From contig NZ_JARUND010000002.1 in assembly GCF_036898825.1 (NCBI RefSeq), forward strand, positions 2,294,001 through 2,358,000: a stretch of 64,000 nucleotides of DNA, given 5' to 3'. The notes under the pieces were generated by a model. It ran no database searches, was not told the DNA's origin, and saw only the letters and a program-made list of their open reading frames with translations. The DNA comes from Streptomyces sp. B21-083 (lineage in GTDB: Bacteria; Actinomycetota; Actinomycetes; Streptomycetales; Streptomycetaceae). Shown piece by piece: positions 48,702-55,151 of this stretch; position 1 is the first letter of the stretch; each line of letters opens with the position of its first letter. The position numbers and the translations under genes were made by a program.

Positions 48702-48738
48702 GAACCTACGGGCCGTAAAGACCGAGTGTAGGGTTCAT
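48700..48738. promoter_or_regulatory. Candidate MocR operator between divergent genes
   Basis: ATGAACCTAC (48700-48709) is repeated in inverse orientation as GTAGGGTTCAT (48728-48738), the second arm having one extra base. The repeat spans nearly the whole gap and touches both genes' start regions, as expected for a shared operator. Confidence 0.6.
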
Positions 48739-48742
48739 TTCG

Positions 48743-50200
48743 GTGGCAGAAACATGGGTCAATTCCGCGGAGCGCATCGGTGCCGACCTGCATCTGGAGC
48801 TCGGGCTGCCGGGGTCCGGCGGGCGCCGGGCCGCGCTGATCAGTGCCCTGCGGGACGCCGTCCGCAGCGGCCGGCTCACACCCGGCACCTTGTTGCCGCC
48901 GTACCGTTCCCTCGCCGCCGATCTCGGCGTGGCCCGCAACACGGTGGCCGACGCGTACGCCGAACTGGTCGCCGAGGGCTGGCTGACCGCCCGCCAGGGT
49001 TCGGGCACCCGGGTCGCCGAGCGGGCCGAACCCGTCAGGGCGGCCTCCCGCGTCCCCGTAAAAGCACCTCCACGCGCGCGTGGCCCACGCCACGACCTGC
49101 GCCAGGGCCAGCCGGACGCGTCGGGGTTCCCCCGTTCCGCCTGGCTGGCCTCCTACCGGCGGGCGGTCCAGCAGGCGCCGAACGAGGTGTTCGGGCCCGG
49201 TGACCCGGCCGGCCGGGCCGAACTTCGGGAGGTGCTCGCGACGTACCTGGCACGCGCGCGTGGTGTACGTACGGAGCCCGGACGCATCGTCATCTGCTCG
49301 GGGTTCGCCCACGCCCTGCGGCTCCTCTTCGGCGGCGCGAGCGGCAGCGGGGGCACGGGCGCCGTACTGCGCGGGCCGCTGGCCGTGGAGGCGTACGGAC
49401 TCGGCTTCCACCGGGAGCTGTTGGCCGCGGCCGGGGTGCGGACCGTGCCGCTGCCCCTCGACGAGGACGGCGCCCAGGTCGGTCTGCTCGGCCGGGAGCG
49501 AGCCGTACTGCTCACACCCGCGCACCAGTTCCCGACCGGCGGCCCGCTGCACCCCGAGCGCCGCGCGGCCGTGATCGACTGGGCACGCGCGCGTGGCGGG
49601 CTGATCCTGGAGGACGACTACGACGGAGAGTTCCGTTACGACCGCCGGCCGGTCGGCGCCGTCCAGGGCCTCGACCCGGAGCGGGTGATCCACCTCGGCT
49701 CGGTGAGCAAGAGCCTGTCCCCCGCGCTGCGGCTGGGCTGGATGGTGCTTCCGGAGCGGTACGTGGAACCCGTACTCGCGCTGAAGGGCGAACGCGAGGG
49801 GTGGACGAGCGCCCTCGATCAACTGGCGCTCGCGGACTTCCTCGGGTCCGGATCGTACGACCGTCATGTGCGGCGCATGCGGCAGCGGTACCGGCGCCGA
49901 CGGGACCGGCTCGTCGCCGCCCTCGCCACGCACGCGCCGCATGTCGAGGTCACCGGTGTCGCGGCCGGGCTGCACGCGGTGCTGCGGCTGCCGCCCGGGA
50001 CGGAGCGGTCGGCGGTGAAGGCGGCGGCCTGGCGGGGAATCGCCCTCGACGGGCTCGCGGAGTTCCGGCACCCGGAGTTCCGGGAGAGAGGGCAGGGTTC
50101 GATCGCGCCCGACGGACTGGTCGTGGGGTACGCGGCGCCCTCCGAGCATGCGTACGGGGCGGCCCTGGAGGCGCTCTGCGAGGCCCTTCCACCGGAGTGA
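48743..50200 (+). CDS. MocR-type regulator (GntR HTH fused to aminotransferase domain)
   Basis: A 485-residue regulator. Residues about 25-95 are a GntR winged helix (RRAALISALRDAVRSGRLTP, then YRSLAADLGVARNTVADAYA and EGWLTARQGSGTRVA). After a linker, residues about 125-480 are a fold-type I aminotransferase domain with the PLP lysine in LGSVSKSLSPALRLGWMVLP. EDDYDGEFRYDRRPVGAVQG holds the cofactor-binding aspartate/tyrosine. MocR proteins sense PLP or an adduct and control vitamin B6, GABA, taurine or neighbouring metabolic genes. No PLP-synthesis gene is next to it; the neighbour is the AhpD-like gene. GTG 48743 is the start. Confidence 0.93.
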   Translation: MAETWVNSAERIGADLHLELGLPGSGGRRAALISALRDAVRSGRLTPGTLLPPYRSLAADLGVARNTVADAYAELVAEGWLTARQGSGTRVAERAEPVRAASRVPVKAPPRARGPRHDLRQGQPDASGFPRSAWLASYRRAVQQAPNEVFGPGDPAGRAELREVLATYLARARGVRTEPGRIVICSGFAHALRLLFGGASGSGGTGAVLRGPLAVEAYGLGFHRELLAAAGVRTVPLPLDEDGAQVGLLGRERAVLLTPAHQFPTGGPLHPERRAAVIDWARARGGLILEDDYDGEFRYDRRPVGAVQGLDPERVIHLGSVSKSLSPALRLGWMVLPERYVEPVLALKGEREGWTSALDQLALADFLGSGSYDRHVRRMRQRYRRRRDRLVAALATHAPHVEVTGVAAGLHAVLRLPPGTERSAVKAAAWRGIALDGLAEFRHPEFRERGQGSIAPDGLVVGYAAPSEHAYGAALEALCEALPPE

Positions 50201-50238
50201 GGGATGTCCCTGCGGATGGCCCGATGATGGCGGCGTTT

Positions 50239-50307
50239 CCCGTCCGGACCGACGGGCAGTCACCGTCGACGGCGGTCCGGACGGGCACGCTGTCGGACCG
50301 CCGTCGA
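50239..50307. terminator. Terminator region with two mutually exclusive hairpins
   Basis: Arm A (50239-50251) pairs perfectly over 13 bp with 50273-50285. The overlapping arm 50267-50279 pairs equally well, over 13 bp or more, with 50294-50306. The middle strand can join only one partner at a time. It lies between the convergent mocR-type and methyltransferase genes. Confidence 0.7.
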
Positions 50308-50376
50308 TCGAGCGGATCTTTCACGGCTGTGCACCCATCGACCGCCCGCCGCCCCGGCCCGGGCCCGCACTCCGTG

Positions 50377-51180
50377 TCAGGACGTGCGGCCCAGTGCTCC
50401 GTACCCCGGAATCACGCCATCCTCCTGGCCCGGGACCGGCTCGCCCAGCTCCGGATGCCACTTGTCGACCACCTCGACGCCGGGCTCGACCAGATCGAGG
50501 CCGTCGAAGAAGTGGCCGAACTCGGTGCGGGAGCGCAGGGCGAGGGTGACGCCCGCGGCCTTGAGCTTCGCGATCGCCGCCGCCGACTCCTCCGGGGAGA
50601 AGTCGGCGGTCGCGTGGGTCATCATCAGGTAGCTGCCGGCGGGCAGGGCGGCGAGCAGGCGGCCGACCAGGTCGTGTGCGCCGTCCGCGTCGGAGACGAA
50701 GTGCAGCAGGGCGACCAGGGAGAGCGCCACGGGCCGCTCGAAGTCCAGGACCTTCTTCGCGCCCTCGATGATGGCGTCCGGGTCGCGCACATCGGCCTGG
50801 AGGTACTCGGTGACGCCCTCCTCCGTACCGCGCAGCAGGGCCGCCGCGTGGGCCAGCACGATCGGGTCGTTGTCGCAGTAGACGACCCGCGCGTCCGGCG
50901 CGATCTCCTGGGCGATCTGGTGGAGGTTCGGCTCGGTCGGGATGCCGGTGCCGACGTCCAGGAACTGCCGGACGCCGTGCCCGGCCAGCCAGCGCGTGGC
51001 GCGGTGCATGAAAGCGCGGTTGACCTTCGCCATCACCGGGACCCGCGGGTCGAGGGCGAGCATCTGCCGGCCCATCGCCTCGTCGACCGGGTAGTTGTCC
51101 TTGCCGCCCAGGTACCAGTCGTACATCCGCGCGGGATGAGGCCTGCTGGTGTCGATCTCTATGGGGTGCTGCCCGGTCAT
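50377..51180 (-). CDS. SAM-dependent methyltransferase of the Streptomyces PF04672 type
   Basis: A 267-residue protein of a methyltransferase family abundant in Streptomyces. It begins IEIDTSRPHPARMYDWYLGG and KDNYPVDEA, diagnostic for the group, and has the SAM fold RQFLDVGTGIPTEPNLHQIA, ARVVYCDNDPIVLAHAAALL and VTEYLQADVRDPDAIIEGAK. LVALLHFVSDADGAHDLVGR is the strand-4 region. The ATG at 51180 is behind GGAGTTCGCC. Paralogues often sit next to XRE/DUF397 clusters, as here (the DUF397 gene starts 436 bases to the right). The substrate is unknown. Confidence 0.9.
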   Translation of the reverse strand: MTGQHPIEIDTSRPHPARMYDWYLGGKDNYPVDEAMGRQMLALDPRVPVMAKVNRAFMHRATRWLAGHGVRQFLDVGTGIPTEPNLHQIAQEIAPDARVVYCDNDPIVLAHAAALLRGTEEGVTEYLQADVRDPDAIIEGAKKVLDFERPVALSLVALLHFVSDADGAHDLVGRLLAALPAGSYLMMTHATADFSPEESAAAIAKLKAAGVTLALRSRTEFGHFFDGLDLVEPGVEVVDKWHPELGEPVPGQEDGVIPGYGALGRTS

Positions 51181-51298
51181 GGCGAACTCCGTAAGTGTCT
51201 GCGGTGTCTGGCGTGGCACGTGATCAACTGAGCACCAAAATTAGGGAACTGACTGAACACAAAGGAACCGCCGACACACGAACGGCTGGAACCGGACC

Positions 51299-51616
51299 TC
51301 ACGAAAGCAGAAAGTCGGCCTCCCCGGCCTTGGCGCCCTCGATGAAGGCGAGCATCTCGGCCGTGGTGTAGATGAGCGCCGGGCCTTCGGGATCGGTGGA
51401 CTGCCGCAGGGCGATCCGGCCGTCGGCGAGCTTCATCGCCTCCAGGCAGTTGCCGCCGTTGCCGCCGCTCCACGGCTTGTGCCAGCCCTCGCTGCCCAGC
51501 TCACCGGCGGGCATGCCGTTGTAGATACGGGCGCTCACCCGCTCGGCGACCCGTTCAGTGGTCAGCTCATTGATTCGCTCGTGGCGTATCCGGGCCTTGG
51601 ACATCATGCGATCCAT
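51299..51616 (-). CDS. DUF397-domain small protein
   Basis: A 105-residue protein whose C-terminal 65 residues are DUF397: GWHKPWSGGNGGNCLEAMKL, then GRIALRQSTDPEGPALIYTT and EMLAFIEGAKAGEADFLLS. DUF397 proteins are partners of neighbouring XRE regulators with DUF5753 (ScrA/Scr1, WhiJ-type systems) and counteract or modulate them. The ATG at 51616 is the longest choice; ATGs at 51607 and 51604 shorten it. AAGGAG 14 bases upstream of the first ATG is in the end of the XRE gene, which stops nine bases before, so the two are co-translated. Confidence 0.88.
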   Translation of the reverse strand: MDRMMSKARIRHERINELTTERVAERVSARIYNGMPAGELGSEGWHKPWSGGNGGNCLEAMKLADGRIALRQSTDPEGPALIYTTAEMLAFIEGAKAGEADFLLS

Positions 51617-51624
51617 GCAGAGAT

Positions 51625-52485
51625 TCAGAGCTCCTTGCGGAGATCCCGGAGGATCTCCTTCGTGCGATGTGCTGTAGCGGACTGAGCCGCCATGCGGTCC
51701 ATGACCTCCAGGTGGGTGGCCACCTCGGTGCGCGAATCCAGATAGATGGCGCCGGTCAGGTACTCGCTGTAGACCATGTCCGGGAGTTCCGGCACGGCAA
51801 AACGGAAGAGCACGAACGGCCCGTACGTCCCCGGGTGCGGCCCCGACAGGAAGGGGGCGACCTGGAGCGTCACGTTGGGCAGGTTCGTGGCTTCGAGCAG
51901 GGTGTCGATCTGCGCACGCATCACCTCCGGACCGCCCACCGGGCGGCGCAGAACGGTCTCGTCCATCACGACCCACAGCCGGGGCGCGCCCTCACGGGTG
52001 AGCAGGCTCTGGCGTTCCATGCGCAGCGCGACATGGCGTTCGATGTCCTCGGGTCTGGTCTGGCCGATGGCGCCCGATCTCAGGACGCCGAGCGCGTACT
52101 CCTCGGTCTGCAGGAGTCCGGGGACGAAGTGCGGCTCGTACTGGCGGATGAGACTCGCCGCGCCCTCCAGGCTGACGTGCATGGAGAACCAGCCGGGCAG
52201 CACGTCGTGGAACCGCTGCCACCACCCGGGCTGATTGGCGTCCTCGGCCAGCTGGACGAACGCGTCGGCCTCGTGGTCCGAGACGCCGTACGACTTCAGA
52301 AGGAGCTGGAGGTACGGAATCTTGAGGGCGACCTCCGCCATCTCCATACGGCGGACGGTGGCGGGGGCGACCCGGAGGACGCGCGCGGCCTCCTCACGCC
52401 GCAGGCCCGCGCGTTCCCGCAGGTCCAGCAGGCGTCGGCCCAGGACGACCTGTCCGACCGTCGGCGCGGACCGCGGTTCGCTCAC
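51625..52485 (-). CDS. XRE-family regulator with DUF5753 (Scr1-like)
   Basis: A 286-residue regulator. Residues about 8-65 are an XRE helix-turn-helix (LGRRLLDLRERAGLRREEAA, then VLRVAPATVRRMEMAEVALK). The rest is DUF5753: VSLEGAASLIRQYEPHFVPG, LLQTEEYALGVLRSGAIGQT, RLWVVMDETVLRRPVGGPEV and YLTGAIYLDSRTEVATHLEV. Proteins of this layout pair with a small DUF397 protein and often an anti-sigma-like ATPase to control development or secondary metabolism. Here all three are present (51299-53392). The start ATG is 52485, behind GGAGGTG. Confidence 0.92.
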   Translation of the reverse strand: MSEPRSAPTVGQVVLGRRLLDLRERAGLRREEAARVLRVAPATVRRMEMAEVALKIPYLQLLLKSYGVSDHEADAFVQLAEDANQPGWWQRFHDVLPGWFSMHVSLEGAASLIRQYEPHFVPGLLQTEEYALGVLRSGAIGQTRPEDIERHVALRMERQSLLTREGAPRLWVVMDETVLRRPVGGPEVMRAQIDTLLEATNLPNVTLQVAPFLSGPHPGTYGPFVLFRFAVPELPDMVYSEYLTGAIYLDSRTEVATHLEVMDRMAAQSATAHRTKEILRDLRKEL

Positions 52486-52677
52486 GCTCCACCTCCATCG
52501 AGCACCGGCTCATGCCGGTGAAGATCCCTGACAGCCCGGCGGCGCCACCGGGAATCTGTTCGAAGGTTTATTCGAAAACCTGCCGAAAGTCCCAACTGGC
52601 GCCGCTCCGCGTGCTGTTGCGAGCAGTGTGCCACGCCGTTTCACTTCGTCACACCGCACTCTGCATTTTTCAGAGTG

Positions 52678-52692
52678 ACACTTGCCAAGTGT
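52678..52692. promoter_or_regulatory. Candidate operator: 15-bp palindrome before the HATPase gene
   Basis: ACACTTGCCAAGTGT is perfectly palindromic about its central C. It lies in the gap between the divergent XRE gene and the HATPase gene, 17 bases from the latter's start, a plausible site for the XRE regulator. Confidence 0.5.
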
Positions 52693-52708
52693 TCATGGCG
52701 GGGAGATA

Positions 52709-53392
52709 GTGGCAAGCGTGATTCCGTCCCCGCCCTTAGGAACAGACGCCGCCGCGGACCGCTCCGGTCCCGGGGCCGCGGCCTCGCCGCGCCCCGGTAC
52801 GGCGGCCGAGCGCCGGTTCCGCTTCGAGCTGGCCGCCCATCCGGGCTCGCCCGCGCAGGCCCGGCGCCTGACGCGTGCCCGGCTCACGGGCTGGTCGGTC
52901 TGCGAGGACACCTGCGACACGGCGGCCCTGGTCGTCACCGAGCTGGTCACCAACGCCATCGTGCACACCGCGAGCAGCCACATAGTCTGCGAGCTGCACG
53001 ACGGCGCCGACCTGGTGCGCATAGCCGTGCGTGACGAGGGCCGCGCGCCCGGCGTGCCCCATCAGTCGCCGCAGCGCGCCGATGACGAGGGTGGCAGGGG
53101 ACTGCTCCTCGTAGAGGCCATGTGCAGGGCCTGGGGCGCCCAGGAGCACGGCCCCGGCCTGCTGGTCTGGGCGGAACTGGCCCGGGCTGCCGACGTGAGC
53201 GCCGGCATCCTCGACGACACCGAGATCCGCAACGATCTCGGCTGGGGCGCGCCATCGCCCCGTCCCGGCACGGCCGGCGACCCCGATCCGGAGCCCGCCG
53301 ACGACACACAGGCTCCAGGCGGCCACCACGGGCGCCACAGGTTCCAGAAGCACGCGAACTCGGGGACGGGGACAGAGGCCGAATGGGTGTAA
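52709..53392 (+). CDS. HATPase_c ATP-binding protein (anti-sigma/RsbW-like)
   Basis: A 227-residue protein with a GHKL ATPase core: N-box TAALVVTELVTNAIVHTASS (about residues 75-94), G1 box VRDEGRAPGV and G2 region GGRGLLLVEAMCRAWGAQEH. The N-terminal 45 residues and the C-terminal 60 are low-complexity. Streptomyces carry many such stand-alone ATPases, several of which antagonise sigma factors. No sigma or anti-anti-sigma gene is adjacent. Its partner is more likely the XRE/DUF397 pair across the divergent promoter. GTG 52709 is taken as start, just after GGGGAG; GTG 52718 is the alternative. Confidence 0.87.
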   Translation: MASVIPSPPLGTDAAADRSGPGAAASPRPGTAAERRFRFELAAHPGSPAQARRLTRARLTGWSVCEDTCDTAALVVTELVTNAIVHTASSHIVCELHDGADLVRIAVRDEGRAPGVPHQSPQRADDEGGRGLLLVEAMCRAWGAQEHGPGLLVWAELARAADVSAGILDDTEIRNDLGWGAPSPRPGTAGDPDPEPADDTQAPGGHHGRHRFQKHANSGTGTEAEWV

Positions 53393-53835
53393 GGGGTTCG
53401 TCCACGGGGGCCCGGGTCGTCAGCATGAACACGCTGATGCGCGTCAAGCGCGGTCTGAACGGTCCGCCCCACCCGGGAACCCCCCTGTGCCTTCCGATAC
53501 CGGCCGGCATGACCGCCCCCTTGGGCTGCGACGCGGTGGCGGTGCCCGCACGCTTCGGCCCCCAGATTCTCCCCCGGCTGCCGCGCGTGGGCTGCGTGTA
53601 CGCGGACACGGCCCACTGGTGGTGGCTCGTCCCCGCCGACTCCGACTACGCCCTGGAGTGGCCGGCCCCGGCGCACTACGCCACGGGAGCGGTGGTCCTC
53701 GACGCCCCGCGCGTCCCGCCTCTTCTGCACCGCCCGCACGACACCCTCCCGTACACCCCGCCGATACCGCTCTACCTCGCCCTGTGCCAGGTGACGGGGA
53801 CGATTCCCACCTGGTCGAGGCCGATCAGCGCCTGA
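53383..53835 (+). CDS. Conserved-looking hypothetical protein overlapping the HATPase gene
   Basis: A 150-residue protein of unknown function; no family recognised. It contains AGMTAPLGCDAVAVPARFGP and VGCVYADTAHWWWLVPADSD followed by YALEWPAPAHYATGAVVLDA, regular sequence with G/C third positions. It overlaps the end of the HATPase gene by 10 bases and has AGAGG upstream, so co-translation is likely. ATG 53425 (MNTLMRVKRG) is a good alternative start. The motif of three adjacent tryptophans and the lack of membrane segments suggest a small soluble protein. Confidence 0.7.
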   Translation: MGVRGSSTGARVVSMNTLMRVKRGLNGPPHPGTPLCLPIPAGMTAPLGCDAVAVPARFGPQILPRLPRVGCVYADTAHWWWLVPADSDYALEWPAPAHYATGAVVLDAPRVPPLLHRPHDTLPYTPPIPLYLALCQVTGTIPTWSRPISA

Positions 53836-53871
53836 GCCCCTGCCCCCTTCGCGAGGGGCCCGGCGACCGCC

Positions 53872-54045
53872 TCACTCCCCCACGCCCCCACCTCGGACGA
53901 TCACGAGGAACGTGTCCGTCGCGAGGTCCATGACGACCTCCGCGGCCTGGCCCTCCAGCCGCCGCTCCTGCGCGAACTCCTCCGCGGGCCAGGAACCGCG
54001 TGGCCCGCCGGCGGGAAAGCGTTCGAGCACCTTTCGCCCGTTCAC
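53872..54045 (-). CDS. Small protein of 57 residues, unknown
   Basis: A short gene read from GTG 54045, with GGAGGTGCAGG giving a good ribosome site six bases upstream. The product contains NGRKVLERFPAGGPRGSWPA and AEVVMDLATDTFLVIV, a plausible folded beta segment at its end, and is codon-biased. It is convergent with the gene at 53383-53835 and ends 36 bases past that gene's stop. Function unknown. Confidence 0.65.
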   Translation of the reverse strand: MNGRKVLERFPAGGPRGSWPAEEFAQERRLEGQAAEVVMDLATDTFLVIVRGGGVGE

Positions 54046-54210
54046 CCTGCACCTCCATGTAGCGCCGATCTCATAGTCTTAAACGCTCATCATGGGGAAA
54101 GGGCCTCGCCAAGTGACCGTACTGAGACGTAGTTGACACCGGTTCAGCGCCAGATGTGGGGATGACCTCATCCCGTTACATCCCCTACGCCGCTTTTGTT
54201 ACTTTCCGCA

Positions 54211-54852
54211 TCAGTCGTCGTACGCGTCGTGATGGCGCACGTTCTCGCTGTCCGCGTCCGGTCCAAGTGGCATGAGGTCCAGGAAGCCGGCGGCCGACCC
54301 GAGTCCCTCCAGGCCTCGCCCGTACGCCGAGTACGTGTGGAAGACCTGGTCACGGTCGCGCAGGAAACAGCTCACGCCGGACCGCTCGACGACCTCCCCC
54401 GCGCGCTCGGAGGTCACCAGGAAGTCGCGGTTGAAGTCGTTGCCGTACGACGAGAACCACGGCACCGTCCACCCCATCCGCGCCTTGAAAGGCAGGATCC
54501 GCGTGTACGGCGTCCGGGACACGACCGCGAACGAGGCGTCGCGTGCCCACAGGTGCGCCAGGTGACCGACGCGGTCGAGGAACTCGGAGCAGCCGGGGCA
54601 GCCCTCGTCCCATTCGGGGGCGAACATGAAGTGGTGGACGACGAGCAGGCGGCGGCCTTCGAAGAGGTCGAGCAGGGTCGCCTTGCCGTCGCCGCCCTCG
54701 AACACGTACTCCTCGTCCACCGCGACCATGGGCAGTTCGCGCCGCTCGGCGTTCAGCGCGTCACGCGCGCGCATGACGACCTCCTCCTTGACCAGCAGCG
54801 CCTCGCGTGCCGCCCGCCATTCGTCGCGCGAAACGATCCGCGGAAGTGTCAT
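54211..54852 (-). CDS. DUF899-family thioredoxin-like protein
   Basis: A 213-residue protein of the DUF899/thioredoxin-like superfamily. It starts LPRIVSRDEWRAAREALLVK, continues EGRRLLVVHHFMFAPEWDEG with CPGCSEFLDRVG, i.e. a CxxC, and SRTPYTRILPFKARMGWTVP with WFSSYGNDFNRDF near residue 140. Members are found through actinobacteria and their function is unknown; a thiol-related role is suggested by the fold. The ATG at 54852 is the start of the conserved region. A tandem GTGTTCAC array (54946-54984) lies about 95 bases upstream. Confidence 0.9.
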   Translation of the reverse strand: MTLPRIVSRDEWRAAREALLVKEEVVMRARDALNAERRELPMVAVDEEYVFEGGDGKATLLDLFEGRRLLVVHHFMFAPEWDEGCPGCSEFLDRVGHLAHLWARDASFAVVSRTPYTRILPFKARMGWTVPWFSSYGNDFNRDFLVTSERAGEVVERSGVSCFLRDRDQVFHTYSAYGRGLEGLGSAAGFLDLMPLGPDADSENVRHHDAYDD

Positions 54853-54945
54853 CGCCCCTCCAGGCCCCGTGGTGGAACGGTCTGTTCCCAGGGGTTGGAC
54901 CGATGGGGCACGCGAAACTCATCGGAGCCGACGGAAAGACTTCAG

Positions 54946-54984
54946 GTGTTCACGTGTTCACGTGTTCAGTGTTCACGTATTCAG
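54946..54984. repeat. Short tandem repeat of GTGTTCAC
   Basis: Units at 54946-54953, 54954-54961, 54962-54968 (one base short), 54969-54976 and a degenerate GTATTCAG at 54977-54984. Five copies in 39 bp, in the gap between the DUF899 gene and the end of the FUSC gene. Confidence 0.85.
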
Positions 54985-55151
54985 GTGCCGTACTCCTGGA
55001 TCCGTCTGCCATGGCTCCGGTAGACGAGCGCGGGCAGCCGCTCCCCCAACTCCCGCACGACTTCAGCGGAGTAGTCGTCTTGCGGCCACCGTACGGCGCG
55101 GTCGTGCAGTGGGCGGCGCCAACCGTGAGAACGGGCGGGCGCCGGCCGGCG

